In this document: one piece after another, positions 1-4,762 of the stretch
How the letters are laid out: every line of letters begins with the position of its first letter
Position numbering within the stretch: the stretch's first letter is position 1
Source: Verrucomicrobiota bacterium
Lineage (GTDB): Bacteria > Verrucomicrobiota > Verrucomicrobiia > Verrucomicrobiales > DEV007
NCBI GenBank assembly: GCA_027618625.1
Contig: JAQCER010000317.1
Location: forward strand, 1-5,244
Length of the DNA stretch: 5,244 bases
Reading direction: 5' to 3'
Position numbers and translations under genes: made by a program
The notes under the pieces: model-generated
What the model was told of the DNA's origin: nothing
The model's input: the letters and a program-made list of their open reading frames with translations, nothing else
The model's database searches: none

Positions 1-2
1 CC

Positions 3-197
3 AAGCCAGCGAAGGAACTCCAGGCACCATCTGGACTCAAGCCGCTCGCGAAAGTCCGCGACGTTTCGGATTACCTGAACGCGCCAGCTTCGACGATTTA
101 TTCACTCTGTTATAGAGGCGAATTGCCGTTCTTCCGCGTCGGCAAATCCTACCGCTTCGACATGGAAGCGATCCGTCTTCACGTCACCGGAGCCTAA
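3..197 (+). CDS. Excisionase/AlpA-like helix-turn-helix protein, C-terminal part (5' end outside window)
   Basis: The frame is open from the window edge to TAA at 195-197 and gives 64 residues with no plausible in-frame start, so the gene begins upstream. The visible part matches the small winged-helix fold of phage excisionases and AlpA-type regulators (HTH_17-like). There is an L-A-K-V-R-D-V-S-D-Y-L helix, then A-P-A-S-T-I-Y as the recognition helix, then the characteristic R-G-E-L-P-F-F-R-V-G-K-S-Y-R-F wing, then D-M-E-A-I as the last helix. Such proteins bind DNA either to steer excision by the integrase or to activate element genes. Its place directly upstream of the primase and helicase fits an early regulator of an integrated element. 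Which of the two roles it plays cannot be told from the sequence. Confidence 0.85.
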   Translation, partial: KPAKELQAPSGLKPLAKVRDVSDYLNAPASTIYSLCYRGELPFFRVGKSYRFDMEAIRLHVTGA

Positions 198-209
198 CAT
201 TCACACCAA

Positions 210-262
210 CGGGCAACCCCGGCACGGAAAAGCCGGGAGCGAAGGCTAACTCGCTGCCCGGC
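210..262. promoter_or_regulatory. Mutually exclusive hairpins upstream of the primase gene
   Basis: The block GCCGGG (232-237) can pair with either of two CCCGGC copies. One is upstream at 218-223, giving a 6-bp stem with loop ACGGAAAA. The other is downstream at 257-262; this hairpin continues with AGCGA (238-242) pairing TCGCT (251-255), giving 11 bp with a single G bulge. A third pairing, CGGGCA (210-215) with TGCCCG (255-260), can enclose the first hairpin. The + strand shows no U-tract after the strong hairpin (it is followed by AAAAAC). On the - strand the same hairpin is followed by TTTT, so it could terminate leftward transcription. Attenuation of the primase operon or a bidirectional end signal are inferences. 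No convincing sigma-70 promoter was found in the rest of the 198-429 gap. Confidence 0.45.
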
Positions 263-429
263 AAAAACAAAAGAACACTTGTGAAATACCACTTTTTCCA
301 CCGACGCGCAAGTCTGCGAATAATCGCAAGCGGTCGGCACCATTGCGTCATCGAGCACATCTACAGCGGTTTGCGGTCGATCATCACGATGCGAAAGGCG
401 GAAAGGCTTCAGGCAAGAGGTGCGCTGCG

Positions 430-1341
430 ATGATCGACACCGACTCAATCAACGCTGCACATCCTCTGCCAGCACTCATCGAGCGGCTAACTAGCGAGAC
501 GCTGAGACGATCAGGCGATCACCAGATCACGCACTGTCCGTTTCACGATGAGCAGACTCCGAGCTTCAATGTCTGGGATGATCACGCGCATTGCTACGGA
601 TGCGGCGAGCACATCGGCGAAAGCATCGGCTTTGCTCAGAAGTTCTATGACATCGATTTCAAAGCTGCCTGCGAAATGCTTGGCGGAAGCTGCGATGACA
701 CAGTGACAGCAAATTCTGGAAAAGTTCTGAAAAAGCGGGAGCGACTGGCGGAACCGAAATACAAGCCGACTGAATCCGAGATCACAGTTGCGGCAAAAGC
801 CGTAAGGAATCTGGTGGAGAACGATGCCATCAGAGCCAAAATCGCAGCAAAGCGCGGCTGGGAATCTGAGACGCTGAAAGGACTGGCACTTGAATCAAGC
901 CTGGGATGGCTCGACGGCAAAATCTGGTTCTGCTATTCCCACGGCGCAAAATCGCGGTGGCTCCAAAATGGCAAACGACAATTCAAGTGGGAATACGGCA
1001 AAGCGCGTGATGCGCTGTGGCGAGGTGAATACCTGATCCTGCTGGGCGGTGACATCGATGAAGTCTGGATCACTGAGGGCGAAAGCGACACCATCACGTT
1101 GATTGACCGAGGCATTGATACCATCGATTCGGACCAAAAGACGCTGGCGGTCGCATTGCCTGGAGCAACCACATGGAATCCTGAATGGAATCCACTGTTC
1201 ACCGGGAAGCGGGTCATTCTCTGTCCTGATGCCGATCAGGCAGGCGGGAAGATGAAGGAACGCATCACCAAGGAATTGTCCGGCATTGCAGCGGAGTTGC
1301 TGATTCACCACATCGAAGTGCAGGAGGTGAATCATGGGTAG
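430..1341 (+). CDS. DNA primase with CHC2 zinc finger and TOPRIM domain
   Basis: This is a 303-residue DnaG-type primase-like protein that would make RNA primers for replication of the element. The N-terminal zinc finger is complete: C36-P-F-H39 and C55-Y-G-C58, with the usual T-P-S-F-N between them. The TOPRIM domain shows the catalytic glutamate E216 in T-E-G-E-S-D-T and the metal-binding acidic pair D267-A-D269 in L-C-P-D-A-D-Q-A-G. At 303 residues it is about half the length of a chromosomal DnaG and has no helicase-binding C-terminal domain, as expected for a phage or satellite primase that works with the separate helicase next door. I chose ATG at 430, which has AGAGG about 9 bases upstream. 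The frame is open back to a TTG at 343, but the extra residues look unlike primase. Residues 89-102 (D-D-T-V-T-A...) are encoded by a copy of the dispersed 40-bp repeat and lie between the two domains. Confidence 0.9.
   Translation: MIDTDSINAAHPLPALIERLTSETLRRSGDHQITHCPFHDEQTPSFNVWDDHAHCYGCGEHIGESIGFAQKFYDIDFKAACEMLGGSCDDTVTANSGKVLKKRERLAEPKYKPTESEITVAAKAVRNLVENDAIRAKIAAKRGWESETLKGLALESSLGWLDGKIWFCYSHGAKSRWLQNGKRQFKWEYGKARDALWRGEYLILLGGDIDEVWITEGESDTITLIDRGIDTIDSDQKTLAVALPGATTWNPEWNPLFTGKRVILCPDADQAGGKMKERITKELSGIAAELLIHHIEVQEVNHG
694..733 (+). repeat. Dispersed 40-bp repeat, copy A (inside primase gene)
   Basis: The copy begins with the 17-base core GATGACACAGTGACAGC and carries GGAAAAG at repeat positions 25-31. 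It is read in frame as D-D-T-V-T-A-N-S-G-K-V-L-K in the linker between the zinc finger and the TOPRIM domain. It is a direct repeat of copy B, 733 bases away, and unlike the other four copies it has no inverted partner nearby. Confidence 0.85.
1322..1330 (+). promoter_or_regulatory. Perfect Shine-Dalgarno site of the helicase gene
   Basis: AGGAGGTGA is a full-length match to the 16S anti-Shine-Dalgarno sequence. Six bases separate its GGAGG from the ATG at 1334. It lies inside the last codons of the primase gene, so the two genes are cotranscribed and the helicase can start efficiently by itself. It is by far the strongest ribosome-binding site in the window. Confidence 0.85.
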
Positions 1342-2845
1342 GGACATCAGCGACATTGCAGACGAGATACCTCGCGAAGATTTCGTGAAGACCATCCGGG
1401 CGAATCTAAAGCCCGTTTCGCTGCCGGATGACACAGTGACAGCTAAAAATGGAAAAGTTCTCAAAATGGCAAAACAACGCAAACAGGAGAATTCAGAAAC
1501 TTTACCCAAATCCGCTGTCACTGTGTCATCAGAGGCATTTTACGACTCCGACCGGAAAGAATTCCTGATTCAGAACAAAGCAGGTCGATGGCTGGCATTG
1601 AATGAATCGCAGTTCAAGAGGTGGCTGCGACAACAGGGAATCAGAGCGGCAAAGTTGCCATCCGAGCTGGTGTCTCCTGCTGAAAAGTTCCTACTGGAAA
1701 TCATGGATGACCAGGACGTGCGATATGCGGCACCGCTGGCGGGAAGGAAAACCGGCTTCTATGACGAGAACGGCGTGCGATTCCTGGTCACTGATTCACC
1801 GCGTATCATCCAATCGGCACCGGGGAAATGGAACACCCTGCGCGCCGTGATCGAGGGACTGTTCCTCAACAGTGAACTCGCCCACGGGAAGCGGCAGATT
1901 GCCACGTTCTACGGGTGGTTAAAACTGTCACGCTCGGGACTTCTAACCGGCAACCCCCAACCAGGGCAAGCGCTCGGGATGGCAGGTCCGCGGGACTGCG
2001 GAAAATCACTGCTACAAAATCTCATCACCGAGATGTTGGGAGGTCGCTCAGCGAAACCGCACGCTTTCATGACGGGGCGCACTGATTTCAACGCGGAGCT
2101 TTTCGAGGCGGAGCACCAAATGCTGGAAGATGAGTTCATGGGAACCGGCATCAAGGAAAGGTTAGCGTTCGGGGCGCAGATCAAAGCCATGTCGGTGAAC
2201 CAGACTCATTCCTGCCACCGCAAACATCGGACAGCTGTAAACCTCCGTCCGTTCTGGCGAGTCACCATCAGTTTGAACGATGATCCTGAATGCCTGTTGG
2301 TGCTGCCACCATTGAATGCAGACATTGCAGATAAAATCATCGTGCTGCGAGCCAGTCGGTTCAAGATGCCGATGCCGACAACAACAGCCGATGAGGCGAA
2401 GCTTTTCTGGAGCACGTTGATTGCAGAACTGCCGGCATTCTTCGACTATCTGGAAAGTTGGAAGATACCATCTGATTTAGAATGCAGGAGATTCGGCATC
2501 AGTGGATTTCAGCATCCTGACTTGGTTCAGTCGTTGGAAGAACTGTCTCCACAACAGCAACTTCTATCCATGATTGAGCGTGCCGTGTGGAGCGTCCAGG
2601 ACGTGTGGGAAGGGACAGCTGAGGAACTGCGGGACACCCTGCAGAGCGATTCGGTCACTCGAAACGACGCACAGAAGTTGCTCAGCTATCCGCAGAGCTG
2701 CGGGTGGTATCTAGGACGGCTGAAGGAGCGTTATCCGCTACGATTCAAACAAAAGCGCACCGCCGAAAAACGATCGTGGAAAATCTGCAAGATCGACTCC
2801 AAGCCTGATGCCGAGGACCAAAATCAAGACCAGTTTGAATTTTGA
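1334..2845 (+). CDS. SF3-type replicative helicase (phage/satellite primase-helicase family)
   Basis: This 503-residue ATPase is expected to unwind DNA as a ring during replication of the element, paired with the upstream primase. Walker A is G218-P-R-D-C-G-K224-S225. Walker B is M-L-E265-D266-E267-F, and motif C (sensor) is V-T-I-S-L-N315-D-D-P, a spacing typical of superfamily 3. The C-terminal part (about 415-495) ends in R-T-A-E-K-R-S-W-K-I, resembling the winged-helix tail seen in many D5/VapE-like proteins. The start at 1334 has a perfect ribosome-binding site and overlaps the primase stop by 8 bases, suggesting translational coupling. Residues 32-66 are encoded by an inverted pair of the 40-bp repeat and look like a low-complexity linker ahead of the first folded segment. 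The TGA stop itself lies within a further repeat copy, so the extreme C terminus may have been altered by that repeat. Confidence 0.85.
   Translation: MGRDISDIADEIPREDFVKTIRANLKPVSLPDDTVTAKNGKVLKMAKQRKQENSETLPKSAVTVSSEAFYDSDRKEFLIQNKAGRWLALNESQFKRWLRQQGIRAAKLPSELVSPAEKFLLEIMDDQDVRYAAPLAGRKTGFYDENGVRFLVTDSPRIIQSAPGKWNTLRAVIEGLFLNSELAHGKRQIATFYGWLKLSRSGLLTGNPQPGQALGMAGPRDCGKSLLQNLITEMLGGRSAKPHAFMTGRTDFNAELFEAEHQMLEDEFMGTGIKERLAFGAQIKAMSVNQTHSCHRKHRTAVNLRPFWRVTISLNDDPECLLVLPPLNADIADKIIVLRASRFKMPMPTTTADEAKLFWSTLIAELPAFFDYLESWKIPSDLECRRFGISGFQHPDLVQSLEELSPQQQLLSMIERAVWSVQDVWEGTAEELRDTLQSDSVTRNDAQKLLSYPQSCGWYLGRLKERYPLRFKQKRTAEKRSWKICKIDSKPDAEDQNQDQFEF
1427..1466 (+). repeat. Dispersed 40-bp repeat, copy B (inside helicase gene)
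   Basis: The 17-base core is identical to that of copy A, and GGAAAAG is in the same place. It is read in the same phase as copy A, giving D-D-T-V-T-A-K-N-G-K-V-L-K. It forms the left arm of an inverted pair with copy C. Confidence 0.85.
1491..1530 (-). repeat. Dispersed 40-bp repeat, copy C (inverted, inside helicase gene)
   Basis: On the - strand this copy starts with exactly the same 17-base core as A and B; on the + strand it reads GCTGTCACTGTGTCATC at 1514-1530. Position 25-31 is GGTAAAG, one base off. Read by the helicase it gives E-T-L-P-K-S-A-V-T-V-S-S, a quite different peptide from copies A and B. The conserved thing is therefore the DNA, not the protein. Confidence 0.85.
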
Positions 2846-2879
2846 AAACTTTTCCCAAATCAGCTGTCACTCTGTCATC
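2840..2879 (-). repeat. Dispersed 40-bp repeat, copy D (inverted, over helicase stop codon)
   Basis: On the - strand the core has one mismatch to the consensus (GATGACAGAGTGACAGC), and GGAAAAG is intact at repeat positions 25-31. The tail of the repeat contains the helicase TGA at 2843-2845, while the core lies in the gap after the gene. It is the left arm of a pair with copy E, here with cores pointing inwards, the opposite of the B/C layout. Confidence 0.8.
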
Positions 2880-3006
2880 CGACTTTGTGGGCAATCATCC
2901 AGATGCGCAACACACAGCTACAAGTTACACACGCGAACCCGAGCGAATGACACAATGACACCGGAAACAGGAAAAGATTTCAAAACGACAAACACAGCCA
3001 AACACA
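2846..3006. other. Gene-free 161-base stretch after the helicase, candidate replication origin
   Basis: This gap holds the core of repeat D, 66 bases without recognisable features, then repeat E and a short A/C-rich run (2986-3006). A rightward frame crossing it (2808-3026) has a composition unlike the neighbouring genes and is not credible as a gene. In satellites and P4-like elements the origin often lies beside the primase/helicase genes and carries repeats bound by the replication protein, so this is the best origin candidate in the window. That assignment is inference from layout only. Confidence 0.3.
2946..2985 (+). repeat. Dispersed 40-bp repeat, copy E (intergenic, degenerate)
   Basis: This is the most diverged copy, with three mismatches in the 17-base core (AATGACACAATGACACC), but the length is exact and GGAAAAG is intact at repeat positions 25-31. 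It is separated from copy D by 66 bases of non-coding DNA. Confidence 0.65.
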
Positions 3007-3345
3007 ATGAACGACCCAATGACTAATAAACACGAAGAGATGCTGAGCTTTCTGATTTCTGACGTGCGAGCACGTCTCGCGCTCGACGGAATGAAAACAC
3101 TCCTGGAGTCGTTCGATGGCGAGCGATTCCAGATCGATCCAGACGTTGCGAGCCATACGGCTATAGCCATCACCCCGAACCGCTATTGTCCGATCAGATG
3201 GCTTACACCAAAGCTACTCGGCGAGGCATGGCAGTCATCGTCCGATCCTGACGAGAAGCTTCACGATCTGGTGATGTTCCTCCGGGAACGCATGAGGGAA
3301 GACGAGACGCTCGACGGAGTCGGCTACGCGGTGCCAGCAGCCTAG
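3007..3345 (+). CDS. Hypothetical protein of 112 residues
   Basis: I do not recognise this protein. It is soluble-looking, with no signal peptide or membrane segment, rich in acidic and basic residues, and probably mostly helical at both ends (M-L-S-F-L-I-S-D-V-R-A-R-L and L-H-D-L-V-M-F-L-R-E-R-M). The middle part, around residues 50-75, contains I-A-I-T-P-N-R-Y-C-P-I-R-W-L and looks like a strand region. It has no clear ribosome-binding site: the ATG at 3007 is preceded by A/C-rich sequence, and ATG codons at 3019 and 3040 are alternative starts. It sits between the replication genes and the packaging-like genes, a place where satellites often keep small accessory proteins. The amino-acid composition and the lack of a credible competing frame favour a real gene. 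Confidence 0.6.
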   Translation: MNDPMTNKHEEMLSFLISDVRARLALDGMKTLLESFDGERFQIDPDVASHTAIAITPNRYCPIRWLTPKLLGEAWQSSSDPDEKLHDLVMFLRERMREDETLDGVGYAVPAA

Positions 3346-3355
3346 CAATCAAACC

Positions 3356-3386
3356 GCCGCGCCAGCGTCCGATCCGCTGGCGTGGC
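3356..3386. other. 12-bp hairpin between the hypothetical gene and the HNH gene
   Basis: CGCCAGCG (3360-3367) pairs perfectly with CGCTGGCG (3375-3382) around a 7-base loop. The stem extends outward by one G-U and three further pairs to 3356 and 3386. It lies just after the stop at 3345 and before the HNH start at 3412. There is no U-tract on the + strand, so it is not a classical terminator. It could protect the 3' end of a transcript, weaken read-through or hide a ribosome-binding site. Confidence 0.45.
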
Positions 3387-3411
3387 AAATCAACGAACCA
3401 AAAGATAGCCG

Positions 3412-3717
3412 ATGCCGATCCGACCCGAAAACAAATCACGCTACCCTGCCGACTGGAAAGCTCGTAGCCGGTTCGTGCGCTTCTATCGAGCGCGCAACCG
3501 GTGCGAGTGGTGCGGTGCCGAGAATCACCAGCCGCATCCGGTCACCGGCTCGCGTGTCGTGCTCACTGCCGCGCACGTCTTCGATCACCGACCGGATGCG
3601 GCTTCACTTATGAACCTCGCCGCGCTTTGCCAGCGGTGCCACAATCGGCACGACGCGAAGCATCGTCAGCAATCCCGAAAGGAACGGCTTGAGACGGAGA
3701 ATAGAAACAATGCGTAA
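3412..3717 (+). CDS. Small HNH endonuclease (phage packaging-associated type)
   Basis: This is a 101-residue HNH nuclease. Two zinc-binding pairs, C31-E-W-C34 and C73-Q-R-C76, frame the active site. The catalytic histidine is in T-A-A-H55, the asparagine is N68 in M-N-L-A-A-L, and the last histidine is H77 or H80 in C-H-N-R-H-D. The opening M-P-I-R-P-E-N-K-S-R-Y-P-A-D-W is typical of a compact family found next to terminase genes in phages. In several phages such HNH proteins stimulate terminase cleavage during packaging or act at cos sites, and the P27-type TerS just downstream fits this. No good ribosome-binding site precedes the ATG at 3412. All key residues are present, so it is probably active. 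Confidence 0.9.
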   Translation: MPIRPENKSRYPADWKARSRFVRFYRARNRCEWCGAENHQPHPVTGSRVVLTAAHVFDHRPDAASLMNLAALCQRCHNRHDAKHRQQSRKERLETENRNNA

Positions 3718-3833
3718 GTCGTTGATTATAAGGGGAGCACGTCTAAAGGCTACAACATACCGCCGCCTAGACCGGCCCTCGGTTTCAGCGGGGACGCAGC
3801 TCGAAAAACTAGAATCCACATTGAAAGGAATTT

Positions 3834-4184
3834 ATGAAAAAAACACCGACATCACCAGAACCACCGACACCGACACCGACACCACCCGAATACTTGGGTC
3901 CCGAGGGCCGCAAGCTTTGGGAGAAGCACGTTGAGAACACCAGCGACCTAGAGACGCTGGAACTTTACTGCGCGTCCTATCAGCGATGGATTACAGCCGG
4001 AGCCGACGTTCAAGAAAACGGAATGACGCTGATTCTAACCAACGAGCGCGGACAGCAAACAGCCAAGGCAAATCCTGCTTGTGCCGTCGAGGCAGCACAG
4101 GCGCGCATAATGATGAGCTGCCAGCGTAAGCTTGGATCAGTATTGCATCCGAAACTGCTCGACGCTTTTTCGGAATTCGATTAG
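3834..4184 (+). CDS. Phage terminase small subunit, P27 family
   Basis: This is a 116-residue TerS-like protein, expected to recognise packaging DNA and hand it to a terminase large subunit. After a proline/threonine-rich N-terminal tail (residues 1-18) come Y-L-G-P-E-G-R-K-L-W-E, then L-E-L-Y-C-A-S-Y-Q-R-W with a long helix, then G-M-T-L-I-L-T-N-E-R-G-Q, then N-P-A-C-A-V-E-A-A-Q. This order is characteristic of P27-family small subunits. It lacks the usual basic start (G-R-P-x-K-P-T type), so the DNA-binding N terminus appears shortened or replaced. The ATG at 3834 has AAAGGA four bases upstream. The stop abuts the next gene directly. The HNH gene lies 116 bases upstream. In a satellite the role would be to redirect a helper phage's packaging; in a prophage it would serve its own. 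No large subunit is visible in this window. Confidence 0.8.
   Translation: MKKTPTSPEPPTPTPTPPEYLGPEGRKLWEKHVENTSDLETLELYCASYQRWITAGADVQENGMTLILTNERGQQTAKANPACAVEAAQARIMMSCQRKLGSVLHPKLLDAFSEFD
3863..3883 (+). repeat. Tandem ACCGAC repeat in the TerS N terminus
   Basis: Three perfect ACCGAC hexamers plus half a fourth encode an alternating P-T-P-T-P-T linker at about residues 11-17 of the TerS. Such a run can gain or lose units by slippage without shifting the frame, changing only the length of the tail. Confidence 0.8.
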
Positions 4185-4670
4185 ATGAAGCCACCACCAT
4201 CACCAGAGGCTTCCGCCTACGCCGATTGGATCGCCAGCTTGCCAGCCGATGAGCGAGCGCAGGCAACCGCGCTCGGTGTCGCCGCCTTCGATGAGCCTTC
4301 ATACTTCGGCCGCACGCTGGAAGATTGGCAGACCGACCGAATCGAGGCACCTGCCGCCGATCCCGACGCAAACTGGGATTTGAAGGTCGACCTTCTCGCC
4401 GCCGGCATCGAGGAAAGCCGTCTCGATACGATCGTTGAAATCTTCACCGAGCACGCCAACGAACTGGCAGCCGAGGCAATGCGGCGACTGGTGGATCGAT
4501 GGCGGGACAGCAAGGTTCCGCGAATTGCTGGACTCCTTCGGCACCTGAATCTTCACCAGGGCGAGAGCATCCGACAGGCGGCATCGCGATGCAAATGCAG
4601 CCCGAGCACGATCCACGAGCACCAGCGGCGCTTCCGCGATGCCGAAAACCGAACATCCGCGACACTATAG
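4185..4670 (+). CDS. Protein with C-terminal helix-turn-helix, function unknown, abutting TerS
   Basis: This 161-residue protein starts at the base after the TerS stop (TAGATG), so the two are almost certainly translated together. Residues 1-70 are acidic and alanine-rich with A-D-W-I-A-S-L-P and F-G-R-T-L-E-D-W-Q-T. Residues 75-120 look helical. Residues 126-150 form a probable helix-turn-helix: E-S-I-R-Q-A-A-S-R-C-K-C-S-P-S-T-I-H-E-H-Q-R-R-F, of the sigma-region-4/resolvase kind. It occupies the place where a terminase large subunit would normally stand, but it has no ATPase motif. It may be a DNA-binding packaging partner or a late regulator; neither is shown. After the TAG at 4668-4670 the same frame stays open for 31 more codons to a TGA at 4764-4766, which overlaps the next gene's ATG. 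Confidence 0.7.
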   Translation: MKPPPSPEASAYADWIASLPADERAQATALGVAAFDEPSYFGRTLEDWQTDRIEAPAADPDANWDLKVDLLAAGIEESRLDTIVEIFTEHANELAAEAMRRLVDRWRDSKVPRIAGLLRHLNLHQGESIRQAASRCKCSPSTIHEHQRRFRDAENRTSATL

Positions 4671-4704
4671 GAGCGCATTGCGTTTTCTGGTATTTCCATG
4701 CCAA

Positions 4705-4746
4705 TCCCGTCCGCCTGCAACTCCGAGTGGAGCCAGGCGGTCGGGA
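4705..4746. other. Strong hairpin upstream of the last gene
   Basis: TCCCG-T-CCGCCTG (4705-4717) pairs with CAGGCGG-T-CGGGA (4734-4746): 13 positions with a single T-T mismatch. Inside, CTCC (4721-4724) pairs with GGAG (4729-4732) around a GAGT loop. It lies in the 92-base gap between the helix-turn-helix gene and the next start at 4763. The trailing sequence AACCTTTCCT is only weakly U-rich, so this is a candidate imperfect terminator or leader structure that could also limit initiation at 4763. Confidence 0.5.
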
Positions 4747-4762
4747 AACCTTTCCTAAGATC

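Larger units (their letters stand above)
1427..1530. repeat. 104-bp inverted-repeat unit with perfect 17-bp ends
   Basis: Copies B and C face each other across 24 bases, so their identical 17-base cores form perfect terminal inverted repeats of a 104-bp unit lying wholly within the helicase reading frame. In RNA the arms can form a 17-bp perfect stem. I see no target-site duplication at the edges, so a MITE-like or palindromic mobile unit is possible but not shown. Confidence 0.6.

Noticed and set aside
307..330. Small TGCGA/TCGCA palindrome and CGCAAG direct repeat before the primase
   Set aside because: A 5-bp stem and a 6-base repeat are too short to separate from chance, and there is no linked promoter or start signal.
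343..429. N-terminal extension of the primase from a TTG at 343
   Set aside because: The added 29 residues are His/Arg-rich and unlike primase N termini, whereas ATG at 430 has a reasonable ribosome-binding site and a normal start relative to the zinc finger.
895..1521. - strand frame of 208 residues opposite primase and helicase
   Set aside because: It lies wholly antisense to the primase catalytic region and the helicase start, both of which have verified motifs; no ribosome-binding site or domain is visible.
694..2985. CRISPR array
   Set aside because: The repeats are irregularly spaced, occur in both orientations and lie inside coding genes, so they do not form an array.
3001..3025. Possible sixth copy of the 40-bp repeat at the start of the 112-residue gene
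   Set aside because: AATGA...CCCAATGAC recalls copy E, but it needs an insertion to align and lacks the GGAAAAG block.
2808..3026. + strand frame of 72 residues over the helicase 3' end and the following gap
   Set aside because: It is mostly translation of repeats D and E and the spacer, with no ribosome-binding site or protein-like pattern.
3710..3934. Possible 74-residue gene starting at an ATG that overlaps the HNH stop codon
   Set aside because: GGAG lies 10 bases before the ATG, so translation is conceivable. However, its last third is a shifted reading of the TerS N terminus with a T-D-T-D-T run from the tandem repeat, and the rest matches nothing I know.
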